Positions 13,401 to 25,421 of a DNA stretch of 64,000 nt are shown one piece after another. This DNA comes from Prunus persica (taxonomy: Eukaryota; Streptophyta; Magnoliopsida; Rosales; Rosaceae), in NCBI RefSeq assembly GCF_000346465.2, contig NC_034009.1, forward strand, positions 4,487,269 through 4,551,268, read 5' to 3'. Every line of letters begins with the position of its first letter. Position 1 is the first letter of the stretch. The notes beneath the pieces were generated by a model, which did not search any database, was not told the DNA's origin, and saw nothing but the letters and a program-made list of their open reading frames with translations. The position numbers were made by a program, and so were the translations under genes.

Positions 13401-15158
13401 CTCTTTCATCATGCTTTTCCTCAAAACAGAAAATATAATCACTGATGGTCTATCCTTTTCCAGTTGAGAGATTTTAGGATGATTTTCACACAAAAATAAA
13501 ATAAATAAATAAATTCAAGGAGCAGCTTGATATTCTGGATGACTACAGTAGCAAATCATAAACTCTTCGCCACCATTCCAACTATGGAAGGCATACGAAA
13601 TTCTATAATCAATTTTTTGTAAGAAACCTTAAATTCTATTATTAGGAAATTAGAACTATGATTATTCTTCAAATAATATTGGACAATATGTCAAAGGGAA
13701 AGCCTTTCAGAAAGTCTGCTGCTGTTCAAACTCAATAACTCTTTAGATGGAACCCACAAAAAAGAATTTTTTACAATCATACCAAGAAGTGGAAAACTGG
13801 GGAGGCAAAACACTAAGATGTTCTTTTTTGGATAAATGCATAGGTGAAGGATTATGATTGCATATTCGCTAACCTTAGAACCCAAGTCATTACAATATCA
13901 CCTCTATCAGTCCATTAAACAGTAAGAATAATCCAAATTTTAGGAGAACTGAAAAGGCTGACGTATTTTCAGGAATACTTCCAACAAGTATTCTTACACA
14001 CTTTTCCCCTTAACATTTAAAATGAAAAGAAATAAAAGGTCAATCGTTTACAAGATTTATCATTGACTACAAAGTAGATGAATATAACAATAGTGCAAAG
14101 TGTTTACTGCTCCTTTAGCTTAATTTAGTGATACAATTTTATATCTAGTTGCATACTGACTTATACTTGTTCAAGTTGGCAGCTTTGGAATTTTAAAAGC
14201 GGAGTACTGTATTCAATGAAATTTCAAAAGAAATGGCACTAAAATCATGTGGAGTGAAGGGTTGTCCTGGATTACAATGATAATAAAAAAAATATTTAAA
14301 AAAGAGATTGGCAAAGGAATCAGCAGCATCCAACCAACATGACAATTAAGCCGGAAACAGTAGATAACAGCTTAAAAATCTTTCAGAAACCAAAAATCAC
14401 ATGAAAATATTCAACGATAAAAGTAGCAGTATCCTAGTTTTTTATCCTCAGAGCAGCTATCATTGACTCTTACATTTTGTGACATCTTCTGAAATTGGAA
14501 CCAACAAGGAGATTGTCAAAAGGTTAATACTAAAGACAAATCCCCATTTGCTTAGAAATCTCATCCAAGGGAGACAAGAGAGCATATTTAGGAACTTTTC
14601 CAGAAGACTCAAAGTGACGCAAACAAGCTGCTATCAATTAGTTTTCCATCCCCTCACTTCAAAAACACTCAAGAACTTCCCTTTCTCCATCATGGTTTCA
14701 CAATTCAAACCAACACGCAATTCCGCACTAACCCATTGATGACTTAGTCAAACCAGGTCTTTCTGGGGTCAACTTCAACTCTAAAATATAATATCAAAAT
14801 ATAAAATACATATTCATATTCAAGTCTTCAACAAAGCACAAGATCCACAAATGAAAACCATATTACTTAAAAGTTCACGTAAGCACTCTCAAAACAAGCA
14901 GCAGAGCTTTCATTTTCATCAAACCAATAACGCATTTAAACACACAGAGTAAATAATTACCTGCATGCGCATGAACAGATCGGAGCTGTGTTTCTTAACG
15001 AACCGATTGTTGCGAAAGTGCTCGCGAGCTTTCTCGATCTCGAGGAGCTCTTCGGGGGTGCCAAGCTTGGGATCAAACTCCCACACTTGCCTGCCCACAT
15101 GATTGTTGAGTGTGCGCAGCCACGGGCTCCCTCCCTCCGCAATTTTCAGCTTCCACAT
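4453..15158 (-). CDS. CAS1: Cycloartenol synthase, complete, 18 exons, 757 aa
   Basis: Cyclises 2,3-oxidosqualene to cycloartenol, the first step of the main plant sterol pathway, on the ER membrane. Exons: 15158-14961, 13087-12902, 12683-12594, 12503-12309, 12174-12090, 11500-11334, 10987-10799, 10097-9984, 9549-9427, 9323-9201, 9125-9027, 8064-8008, 7452-7406, 7302-7159, 6956-6779, 6257-6177, 5563-5480, 4566-4453. They sum to 2,274 nt, an open frame of 757 codons plus TGA, the usual CAS length. It starts [19 protein letters not shown]. Seen at CAS1 numbering: MWCHCR with His257, Tyr410 in GYNGSQ, His477, Ile481 and the catalytic Asp483 of DCTAE. These are the residues tied to cycloartenol product control. 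Several QW motifs are present (for example QNKDGGW, QLASGGW). Oddities: intron 15 has a GC donor (AAG/GCAAGT), and exons 4 and 14 end at weak GT donors (GTTCAG, GTTTGC). No stop or frame change was found. Confidence 0.95.
5655..6090 (+). mobile_element. LINE (L1-type) 3' tail inside CAS intron 16
   Basis: Plus-strand translation around 5690-5790 gives WREKGSS, then [11 protein letters not shown]. This is the end of the plant L1 ORF2 protein, after the zinc-finger region (usually IWxERNxRIF). A shifted frame then gives [13 protein letters not shown], the usual C-terminal helix. The copy is 5'-truncated and frameshifted, and an A-rich stretch near 6085 may be its tail. It lies antisense to CAS and does not touch an exon. 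Confidence 0.65.
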
Positions 15159-15600
15159 TTTCTGGGTTCTTCTGTTTGGTTCCCGAGAAAACCAAAATGA
15201 CAGAAAATGAGCGAACTTTAACGAAAAGAAAACAATTACAACCAATACAATAGCAAAAGTAGTTTGCTTTTTGGGAGTTTAAGATCTGTGAAGCGAAAGC
15301 GAAAGCGAAAACGAAAGGTTACCAGATTTCGATTATCAGTCAAATATTTGCACTGGTAGAGAAGAGACAGATAGAAAGCCGCTGAGAAATGCAGAGCTCT
15401 CTCTCTCTCCTCTCTGTCTTGCTCACTCCGAATGAGCGAGAAGTGTAGATGGGACTCTGAATGAGGCAGGTGGCAGTTGAGAAATTTTAACAATTTGGAT
15501 TCACAGGGGTGATGAGAGAGAATGGCAGACAAACACACCGTGATTGTTTTGGCTGCTTTTGGATTTTTTGTTTTTTCCCATGCCACCGAATAGGCATTTT
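15159..15600 (-). promoter_or_regulatory. 5' leader and promoter region of CAS
   Basis: Upstream of the ATG lie a short GAAAGC-type hexamer run (15290-15319 on plus) and a GA/CT-rich tract (about 15397-15415). Both are typical of plant leaders. No convincing TATA box or leader intron was identified. Confidence 0.4.
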
Positions 15601-15687
15601 TAGCAATTGTGTTTTTTTAAAAATTGAGGTCTTCTAGAAAACAATTTGTGATTGAAATGGTTAGGGGATGAACTCACTAAAGCATTT

Positions 15688-15722
15688 AAATTAATAATTA
15701 ATAATTAATAATTAATAATTTC
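15688..15722. repeat. Heptamer tandem repeat (TTAATAA)n
   Basis: About four to five perfect copies of a 7-base AT unit. Confidence 0.85.
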
Positions 15723-16182
15723 AATTACAATAATGTGACCTTCTAGATGCATAAAGTTCCATGTTCTAGAATGTGATGTACATGACCATTAACTTGTGGC
15801 TCACCGGACTCCTCAGTTTGTTTTGCTACCATTTGCAGAATTGTTTTATTAAAATTTTTCTATTTTAAGTGTTTATAGCTTAATTGGTTAAAAAATATTT
15901 ATACATGCATTCGAAGTGGATTTGATTATCTTTTCTCCTAATATCACTTATATTAAAATAAAAAATAAAAAACTTTCCCTACTTTTTTTTTTGTTATCTA
16001 TTGGGTATGGGAATCATAGAAGTTTGGATAGATTATTGGTTGTGAAATGAAGTGTCAAAAGATAAGGGTGACATTGTTGATTGTCTCACTGTCACGGTTA
16101 TTGGAGGAATTGTATTGAGATGTCTTAATTTGGGAGAAATTGGGTTCTTTTTAGGTGGGATTGGCTGCACCTTAGTATTGTT

Positions 16183-16915
16183 AGGCCATCTCCAGTCATG
16201 GGTCATAGGTCAAATATAGCTTTAAAATAATGCAAAAGTTATCTTCAATTATGGGCTAAAAAAAAAAATTCGGCCAAATTTAGAGGGTCACATTTGGCCA
16301 TTTAACCTTCCAATCAGGCCACTTGTAGCCCAGCTTTGGTGTAGGCCAAATTTTTTTGTAGGCTCAACACATGTGCTTTCTAAGAAGAGAAAGTATCATG
16401 TATAGGCAAAAGCACGAAATATCTCGTGCAACTACATATCCAATAACCAATATTAAAGGCGTGCAAACGACATGTTTTTATTTATTTATTTTAATAACCT
16501 TTTTAAATGTTTTCAAATTCGTTTTGTTTTTAAAAAATATATATATATATATATAAAATTGATTTCTGACCGTTGGAGGTCAAAATCATTGATTGAAAAG
16601 ATACCTTTCTTTTTTATTTAAAACCTTTTAAAATGTTTTAAATTCATTTTGTTTAAAAAATATATAAAACGTACACATGTCATATATGGAATATTGTCTC
16701 TAAATAGTAGTTTAACTAAATTAAACAATACATAGTTGTGGAATGTATGAGTGTTGTACCATAGTTTTTCTCAAAATAATAAAATATGAAATACCCTAAA
16801 ATATAGTCATGCATGGTTGGAGATGGAAAAATTTAACTCTACACTATTCTTTAAAAAATTAATATTTTGAAGGACTAAATTTATAGCTTTTAGCCCTATA
16901 ACTGAAGATGGCCTT
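16183..16915. mobile_element. TIR element (about 730 bp, non-autonomous)
   Basis: The left end reads AGGCCATCTCCAGTCATGGG. The reverse complement of the right end reads AAGGCCATCTTCAGTTATAG. These are matching terminal inverted repeats of about 20 bases. The interior is AT-rich, includes an (AT)n run near 16530, and has no coding potential. No clear target-site duplication was found, so the superfamily is open. Confidence 0.65.
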
Positions 16916-17700
16916 GTAGATGCAGATACATGAACACATGTTTGCAAGTGTCAGTATTACAAAAATACAGATCCATATATTATGCCGTGTTAAAAACCAG
17001 TATGTTATTTACATGACACAAAGTTTGGTACCCGGAGTTTTTAGGATCACAACCTCAATAGAATTATGATGTCTTGGAAAAGAAAATCGCAAACATATAG
17101 AGGCCAAGAATCCATATCAACAAGAATAGTAGTGTATATGATGTAATCAATCACGTGACGAGAGATGCATAAAAAATAAAGCATGACTCATCAAGTCCGT
17201 GACAATGACAACTACACAAGCAACAACGCATCCACACTCCTTCACATTTAATGCAATCATCAACATCTCCAACCTCCAACCCCCAAATCCTTGTCTACAC
17301 TACCATAATCATCACCTTCATATGCAAACTTTGCAATCAACTTCCGACATCAAGAGTAGAGGGATGTGCTTATCTTCTAAAGTACAACTTTTAGATTAAT
17401 ATTGTTACTACAAAACATTCTCGAAGGGACCATTTGGTATGAAATATGAGATGAAAGGAAATTGTATTTGAAGGACAACCTCATTTGATTAGTTGCCACT
17501 GGCTGCCAGCCAAAGAGTGGTTTGAAGCTATAAAAGGCATTGGTCCACTCCTCCTTTTGTTTGGTACAAATTAAAATGTGGATGGTACGTAGTTGCAAAC
17601 AGCATTTAAATCATATTAGTGCTGGGGGGCCTCTTGAGAAGATTTGATGGTTCTTGGATAAAAGGTTTTTCTTACTATATATGTAGGTGTTGGCTGGTTT

Positions 17701-17793
17701 TTCATGAGGGCCTTTCTCTTGTTTTTATTATTATTTATTATTTATTATTATAAATATTATTTATTTATTTATTTCATGAGGGCCTTTCTCTTG
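17701..17793. repeat. Direct repeat flanking an AT-rich microsatellite
   Basis: TTCATGAGGGCCTTTCTCTTG occurs at 17701-17721 and again at 17773-17793. A TTATT/TTTA low-complexity tract lies between the two copies. Confidence 0.8.
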
Positions 17794-17869
17794 CTTAGGA
17801 TGAAGGGTTTCGACATATTTTGGTTGAATGTGATTCAAACTCTTGTCTTTGGTCTCTGTTGTTTTGGTT

Positions 17870-18660
17870 GAATGGATGATCAATCAACGATGAAGTTAAA
17901 ACAGCACCGCCCAAGGCAGCCGAGGTTCATCTTTTCCACCACTCAAATTGTTAGAAGGCTGCCGAAGATCATCCTTTTCACCAATCACAAGTGAAAGCGT
18001 ACAAGGAAAGCCATAAAACTTATTGGACGCATATCAAAAGCTCGGCCAAGATTGCCAATTCGGCCAAGAAAGATGTGAAGTCTATAAATAGAAGTAAAAG
18101 GAACAAGGCTCCAACACCAGTCAACTCAAAAGCCCCTCAACGCGTAAAAAACCCTTTTTATATTTTTATCATGTAATTCCTAGTTTTCAATGTTTTTCTT
18201 TAGGCTTTAGGATTTAGGGTAACTCTCGTTACAAAATCTCAAAACCCGTTCTAAGTTCGTGGGCAATCCCTACTTTGATCGTTCATTTTATATATCGACA
18301 AGAGTTTCTTTGTTTATCATTTTCAAAGCTAATTCTTGAGCACCATCTAATCCATCTAGATACCTTTGGATATCCGCATTTCTCGAGCTATCTCAACCCG
18401 CTGAGCTACCGAGCCCAATGCCACCATTAAGCTACAGAGCTCAGTGACACTATCAAACCACACGCCCATTCTAAAAGTCTTGTAGTTGAGGCTTAGAACC
18501 TTATAGCTAAGAATGTGTTGCTTTATCGGCCACAATCGCTCGACAAGAAGTCAAGATCAATAGCACACCCATCACTCACTCGTACCCACGACAATTTTTG
18601 GCCACGGTACTGGCACGTCATACACACATCACAAAAGAATGACGTCTTTGTTACCCAATC
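17870..18660 (+). mobile_element. Possible LTR or LTR-retrotransposon remnant
   Basis: The sequence is less AT-rich than its surroundings. A TATA-like box (CTATAAATAGAAG) stands near 18080, followed by leader-like sequence. It resembles the promoter and R/U5 part of a plant LTR. No terminal TG/CA pair, primer site or coding domain was found, so this is tentative. Confidence 0.3.
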
Positions 18661-19017
18661 CGCTCGACCCGCTTAATTATTTTATTCTAAAATAATTGAC
18701 ACGTAATGGGACTCACGTTGAATCAGTGTCTTCTTCTTCCTTTTTCGTCAATAACACTCAAATATTTTCCATTGGTTCTTTTATATTTGAAAGAAGAAAA
18801 AAAAAACACTTGTAGCATCCTCCCGCATCACTTTTTGTTTTTTTTATTTATCACTGTTTCTTCTTTTTTGTTACGTTGGAAGAAGTCGAATTGTTGACAT
18901 ATCCCTTCACCTTCTCTTTATCGTTGAGTAACTTTAAAGATTGACATTGTGTGATGTTTCATCTTAGCGATAAATAAATAAATAAATAAATATTTATATT
19001 TATATATAATGAGTTTC

Positions 19018-19362
19018 GATTGAAGGACACTTTTGTAGAGCTATTTTACATTGTATTTCATTCATCTAAACTGTCTATTTTGTAGATATTCATTCAAAGA
19101 CCATCTCTGCAAAAAATTACTTGAATCCGATATCATTTGACCACTCAATTAAATTATTGAAATTTTAGTACTGTCTTTAAGCACTGTGTTTATTGATTTT
19201 CTAGGACACAATTAGATGTCTAAATGGTTTTTGATTTGTCTAATTTTTTGTAAAGATGCTTTATGAATGAATACCTAAAAAATAGATTGTTTGAATCATA
19301 GGAGAAAAAAAAATTGCAGGATACCCTAAAGGTCATCCCTCAAATAATATTTGAGGGATTCC
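19018..19362. mobile_element. Foldback/MULE-like MITE with long terminal inverted repeats
   Basis: The left arm (about 19020-19120) and the reverse complement of the right arm (about 19230-19355) align over about 100 bases. Shared blocks are CTATTTT(G)TAG(A/G)TATTCATTCA and (C/G)CATCT(C/T)T(G/A)CAAAAAATTA. The right end holds a perfect palindrome, TCCCTCAAAT-AAT-ATTTGAGGGA. A related arm lies in inverse orientation inside intron 10 of the LAS gene. Confidence 0.6.
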
Positions 19363-19538
19363 TCAATAGTAGGAGATTATATATATAGTTATTTTGTCAT
19401 CGGGATGTTCGCACATTATTACCGTGTGGATGTTATTGTAAATTGAGAAGAAAGTAGGGAGAGTAATAGAAAATACATAACGTCTACATGTAATAATGAC
19501 TAGATGTTCGCATAGGAGAATTTTTGTGTGTATATATA

Positions 19539-20107
19539 CTAGCCTCTCTGCACGCGCTTCCGCGCATGCGAGAGGTTTTTTTTTAAAAAAATTTAAATTT
19601 ATTTTAGAATTAAAAAAGATAATGGATATTTGTGTTCCATAAAAATAGGACCCATTATCTGAATTTTCTTTTAATTTTAATTTTTTTAATACGAAAAATT
19701 GTGAATTTACCATATTATCCTCATTTAATTAATAATTTCAATTCTTAATGTTTGCATTAACCAAGGGCATTTTCTGGTATTTTGAATGTTTCACCATTCT
19801 CTGCCTTTTGCTTTATATATACTAGCCTCTTTGCACGCGCTTCCGCGCATGCGAGAGGTTTTTTTTTAAAAAAATTAAATTTATTTTAGAATTAAAAAAG
19901 ATAATGGATATTTGTGTTCCATAAAAATAGGACTCATTATCTGAATTTTCTTTTAATTTTAATTTTTTTAATACGAATAATTGTGAATTTACCATATTAT
20001 CCTCATTTAATTAATAATTTCAATTCTTAATGTTTGCATTAACCAAGGGCATTTTCTGGTATTTTGAATGTTTCACCATTCTCTGCCTTTTACTTTATAT
20101 ATATAGA
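19539..20107 (-). mobile_element. Two head-to-tail Helitron-like non-autonomous units
   Basis: Two about 283-bp copies (19539-19821 and 19822-20107) are nearly identical. Read on the minus strand, the array starts with TC (20107-20106). Each unit ends with a GC-rich hairpin, CCTCTCGCATGCGCGG... pairing with ...GCGTGCAGAGAGG, followed by CTAG and a T. TC start, 3' hairpin and CTRR end are Helitron hallmarks. The internal unit lacks its own TC. No protein is encoded. Confidence 0.6.
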
Positions 20108-21429
20108 TATATATTGATACGAAAATAACAATAATATTTTATAAAATTACTAAAATTAGAAAGCGTGATGTGTTGCTGATAAGTCGATAGTGCAGGACGA
20201 ATGTGGTGTCATTGTCGTTTGGTATACCTACTGATGTCGTTTTTGTTCGGAAAGAGATACGTGGGTCCCATGAATGCCACCATCCTGATTAGAATCAAGC
20301 TAGAAGAGGTCAATGCGCCAAGGTAAAAGATAATGGTTTAATAATTTTTTTTTACTTAATTTTCATGTTGTTAACCTTTTAATTTCAGATAATATAAGTA
20401 TAGCATATCAATTATCAAAATGAAATAAAAGAACATTTTTCAATATAGCAACTTAAAAAATAAAAATAAAAAACAAGAACAAGAATCTTTATGTTGATTA
20501 GAAGAGCTTTAGATTTCATTTTCTATATGAATTATTTTACGAGTCTTACAATTTCAAGAATGTTTGACTATACTTGTATCAACTATTAAACAACTAACGA
20601 TAGAGTAACAATTTTCATTTTATATATTTTAAAAATACAATAGTCTACCTCTTGCAACCTAGTTCGATTGTCCTCCCTTATCTAGTTTTAAATAGTTTAT
20701 TATTAATCAATCCTTCAAAGTCAAGGCTCAACTATTAAACAACTAATCTATCAAAAAAAATAAAAAAATATTAAACAACTAATAGTAAAGTAACAATTTT
20801 CATCTTATATATTTAAAAAATACAATAGTCTGTCTCTTGCACCCGAGTTTGATTCTCCTTACCTATCTAGTTTAAAATAGTTTATTATTGATTGTATATT
20901 AGTTTCATTTGTTCATATTGAAATTCACTCTTAAGTTTCATTTATTTCTAACAACTAGATCTTACAAATGCAACACTATGGTGGGTTTGTGTTCAACTTG
21001 ACAACCCCATAAAGCAATGGCCCAAATACTTTTGGGCCCTTTCATTATTGTCTAATCTTGATGAAGAACATACTAATTGCATTGGAGGAGGACTTGTATT
21101 TTCCTCATCCTCTGTTGCAGGACGCGTTGTGGGAGTATCTTAACAAGTTTGGGGAGCTTCTTCTAAAGCAATGGCCCTTCTCCAAGCTAAGGCAAAAAGG
21201 CTCTTGACACTGTCATGCACCATATGTTGACCGTTGATGGTTTTTAAAAAGTAAATTTAAGTTTTAATCACAAAAAATTTCTATATTTTTTGTTTTAATA
21301 TTTTAACTGTTTTCTTTTATTTATTATGGGAGTTACAATTATTTAATTTTCAAGTTTTATTTTTATATTCAATACCTTAATTTTCTTATTTATTGTAGTG
21401 AAGGTTATATGTTCTTGGATGCTTATAAA

Positions 21430-22860
21430 ATGTCACTCCTCCTTCACATTCACCACAATCTGATTTTTTTTTTCTTTTTCTTTGATGAAGAAAAGGGGGG
21501 GAAACCCCCAAACACCAACACAACAACTAACTACTACTAATCGAGCCTTAACAGCTTTCAACGAATCATTGAGCAATAAACAACCAAGCCAGGTAGGACT
21601 ATCCTCAAAATAATAACAACCCAAGTCCAGATTGTGACTCCAAGTAGCTAACCCATCAGCTACATCATTCCTCTCTATATAGATATGTTGAAGCTTGATC
21701 CTTTGAAACAGATTCATAGGCCTTTTACAGCTGCTGACCAACCGAGCATTAGGATGACAAGTATTCAAAACCTTACTCTGAATAAGAAGCAGAGGAGTAT
21801 CAGAATCCATCTCAATAACAATATCATCTACTTTTTCTCAACAATCAAATTCAACCCAAAAAATAGGCCCCACAACTCAGCTTCAAGCACTTCTCCCTGG
21901 TTTAAATTGACAACAAAGCCACCAATCCATTGACCCAAATGATCTCTTAGGACCCCTCCAACACCAATGGCACCAGTACTGCCCCTGCGAGACCCATCTA
22001 TATTTAACTTGACTACACCAATTTCAGGAGGGACCCAAGCCAACAATACTTGCACCTTATTAACTCCACTATCAATACCAATAATGGCATGAAACCAATC
22101 TTTTGCAGCAGTAAAAATCAAATCTCTAGGGTTAAAGGCAAATCAGAAATAAACTCATTTCTCCATTTCCAAATATACCAGCATATAAAAACAAACATAA
22201 TTCTCCATGGAATCTGAGCAAAGTGAGCCTTTGAATACAAATTGCTTAACAACCAATGATGAAAATCAGTTTGGAAAAAAGGCAAAGCTTGCGTAGAATT
22301 CATAAAGAGATCCCAAACCTTTCTAGCTCTAGAAGTATCTCTTAAGATAAACAAAGTAGATTTAATAGGCCACTTACAGTAATTGCAGGCACAATTCCCA
22401 GTAAGATGCCTTCGAACTCACTACTCATTGGAGAGAATTTTCTCTTGAAAAACCAACCAAACGAAAATTTGGAGTTTCGGAGGGATTCGAAGCTTCCATA
22501 GAACTCTCCACCAAGGATTTAGCCAATCTACCCCCTGAAAAAGCAAGCAGTAAGTGGACTTGACAGAGAATAACCCATTAGAAGTAGGTTTCCAGATCTG
22601 ACAATCCTCCAATAAACCCTAAAAATTAGCTGAACAACCAGTAACTTTTTGGACCCATTCCTCAGGAAAAACACTCCTCAACTTCTCCACATCCCACCAA
22701 CCATTGACAAAAAAATCAGAAACAAGAGAATTCAAATTGAGATCAGGAGCAAGATCCACTATCTGCATCAGAGGCACATCACTGATTCATTTATCTCTCC
22801 AAAACTTAACCTTATCGCCTTTCTCGAGCTTCCAAATTAACTCTTTGTCAAGCATCTTGA
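21430..22860 (-). mobile_element. LINE 3' fragment (zinc-finger RT region and RNase H)
   Basis: Minus-strand pieces in order: 22612-22421 matches the plant zf-RVT region (DCQIWKPTSNGLFSVKS, WKLRIPPKLQIFVW). 22354-22118 is the linker (IPWRIMFVFICWYIWKWRN). 22121-21828 is an RNase H start (KLNIDGSRRGSTGAIGVGGVLRD, AELWGL). 21810-21640 is the RNase H end (HIYIERNDVADGLA). Frames change between the pieces and the RT core is missing, so it is a dead 5'-truncated copy. It sits between the exon 7 and exon 10 relics of the dead cyclase. Confidence 0.85.
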
Positions 22861-23039
22861 ACTAGGAACTTTGATGCCTATAAAAGGCTACAAGACTCTA
22901 AGATACGACCCCCAATACATAAGCTCAAGATCAACTATGAGCACATTCATAGTCGGATAAATGTCTCCAAGTCACAAAACCGTAGCCCAAAAATAATCAT
23001 CGAAAGTAGAGAAAGTATGAAAGTAGGAGAAGAGAGAAG

Positions 23040-23470
23040 TCAGATTGTGGTGTGTGATAAGCATATATTTTATATATATTTTGTACCTCTTTTATCTATT
23101 TATTTATTGTTATCCTTGATTTAAATTGTTTGTTTTAATATGTTTTGTGAGATTTGTGAAGGATTTGTGGAAATATGAGAAATTGAGCTAAAAAAGGGCA
23201 AGAAGATGAAGATTTCGTACAAATCAAGTAAAGAAGCTAAATCATTCCTTTTGTCACAATGAGTGTTGTCAAAGTTCATAGTTCAAGATGGTTCAAGTCT
23301 TATCCAAGTCAAACTATGAGAAATCAAGAAGACCCTAGATTAGTAGGAATCCTATTTTTATAATAATTGTAATTATACCTTAGATAGGTAGGATTTCTAG
23401 GAGTCCTATAAAGAGGGAGCTTTGGCCATTGAGAGAAGAACCTTAAGCCATCAAATTCTTACGAACAATG
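23040..23470 (+). mobile_element. Possible solo LTR fragment
   Basis: It starts near TGTGATAAGC and holds a TATA-like CCTATAAAGAGGGAGC at about 23405. It has no coding potential and differs in composition from its flanks. Ends and target duplication were not found; weak support. Confidence 0.25.
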
Positions 23471-24721
23471 TGTTTCAAATGTGAAAGAGGAGTGACCTTC
23501 TATAGGCATCCAAGAACATGTAACCTCCGCCACATTAAACCCGAAATTTAAGACAATAAATAAATATAAAAAATTAAACAATTGTAACTCCTATAATAAA
23601 TAAAAGAAAACAATTAAAGAATTAAAATAATATATAAAAATCAAAACGTTAAAATTTTAAAAACCTTTTAAATGTCAACACCATATTCACCCTAGGAGCT
23701 AGGATGAATATGGTTCAATGCTAAAGAAGGCTCAAGAGTTCATCACGAACACACAGGTACTAAACCCAAAATCAACCTTTGTGAAGTAAATAAAGTTGCT
23801 TACTCTAAGTTTCTATAGCTACAACTACACATTCATAACTTTCTAACTTCAGCTTGATTTCGGTTTGAAGATTAGGGAAGATTGCCCTGAAAATGAGAAA
23901 TGGTATCGCCAAATTCCCAAGGGTGGATGGCCCTTCTCCACTCAAGACCAGGCTTGGCTTGTTTCGGATTGTAGTGCAGAAGGTTTGAAGGTAATCAATG
24001 CACCATGCAGCAAAGGTTTTGAACTTTTGATTAATTACCCAATGGAAAATGCAGATTTTCCTCAACTAAGTATAAAGCCACACACATGTATTAAACAAAG
24101 TATTTTAGTATAGGATAACAGTCTTGCCTCATTTTCAGTTTAGACCACACATTCAATTTACGCAAGAATCAACTTGATTAATGATCGGAATTTACAATTT
24201 TCAATAGAAGCCAAACACTTGTGGCGATATAACATTTACCATTTTAATATATACATTATTATATATTGTTTAATTGATAATTATTACTACTTGCTCAGTT
24301 ATTCTGCCTAGAGAAATATCTCATATGGCACTTTATGTAGTACTGCCCTCTAGAATATGTTGAACGTATGCGTGCAATTGTAGCTACACAATAATTTTGT
24401 ATAGTATATAGTATGGTACCCTTGGTGGACACCATAAAATTAGTTTCACGATCAGAATCACCTAATTAATTATGTCATAGCGTCGTTCAAAAAGTTAGCT
24501 TCACAAAACATGTGATAAAATTGAATGTGTTGGAAAGAAGTAGCTGGCTGACGAATATGACGAATAATATTACAAGTCCTCTACAGAACATAGGATTTGT
24601 CCAAGAAAGAATCAATAAGAAGCTAACATTTGAGTCTCCTTCAACTATGATTTGAGAAAAACCTTCTTAAGAGCCATTGCAATGAGGACATTACCAAAAC
24701 CCAAATATTAACACCACCTAT

Positions 24722-25048
24722 GAGTCATTTTATATTGAGGGCTTATCTAAGGCCCTTAAATGAGGTCATTTCTCTTAATTATTGGATCAGATCAAGATAT
24801 CATATCTCTTAAATGAGGTCAGATCTCTCAATAGTGAGGGCCTTATCTATAGAGTTCTTGCACCACACAGAGTAAGGGTCTGAATTGTGTTTAGGATGGA
24901 ACCGACCAAGTTTCTGAAATGGGTTGGATTGAAGACTGTGAACTGTGGTCTACAGTTATGGGTGCCCAATTGGTTAGCCTGATTCAACGTTTAAGAGATA
25001 AAACCTTACCTAAAGGTCATATATAAGGCCCTCACTGTAGAATGACTC
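24722..25048. mobile_element. MITE-like TIR element (about 327 bp)
   Basis: The left end GAGTCATTTTATATTGAGGG matches the reverse complement of the right end GAGTCATTCTACAGTGAGGG. The interior repeats the motif TTAAATGAGGTCA(T/G)(T/A)TCTCT. No coding capacity; target duplication unclear. Confidence 0.6.
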
Positions 25049-25421
25049 TAATTACTTGTGTTTTTGTTGCTCAAATGAAACCAAAATAATCCCAAGGCAT
25101 AATTGAAAGAAGGATGTGAGGTAGAATTATTCCTAGCTAGGGATGGAGAGGTCATACAAGAACAAATAAGTTAATGCATTATGATTGATTAAGAAAAAAA
25201 AAACCCAGCTTTTGAAGTGAGGTGCACAAAGAAAAATTGTCAGCCATAAGATGTGATATATATATATTTCCTATAATATGTTTAATATTAATTTTAGTTA
25301 GGAAGGAATTGAGGATTCTGGCCAAGTATATTTTGTTTAAAAGATCTAGTTAGAAGGGAAGGGGATGTGTCCAAACAGTTCTTCAAATCTCAACAACCAC
25401 ACAACACCAACTTTTCATGAA

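Larger units (their letters stand above)
20196..24345 (+). pseudogene. Decayed oxidosqualene cyclase copy (LAS-like), split by a LINE
   Basis: Isolated exon relics lie in order on the plus strand. Exon 6 (20196-20322) has MWCHCR but about 40 bases are missing. Exon 7 (21088-21229) reads EDLYFPHPLLQDALW and then stops. Exon 10 (23868-23990) reads [25 protein letters not shown] frame-shifted piece of exon 17 (about 23996-24062) and exon 18 (about 24290-24345, with an in-frame stop) follow. Exons 1-5, 8-9 and 11-16 were not seen. The exon 7 wording and the Val before SDC are closer to the plus-strand LAS gene than to CAS. The exon 10 relic runs straight into exon 17, so the locus was deleted internally. 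No product is expected. Confidence 0.85.
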
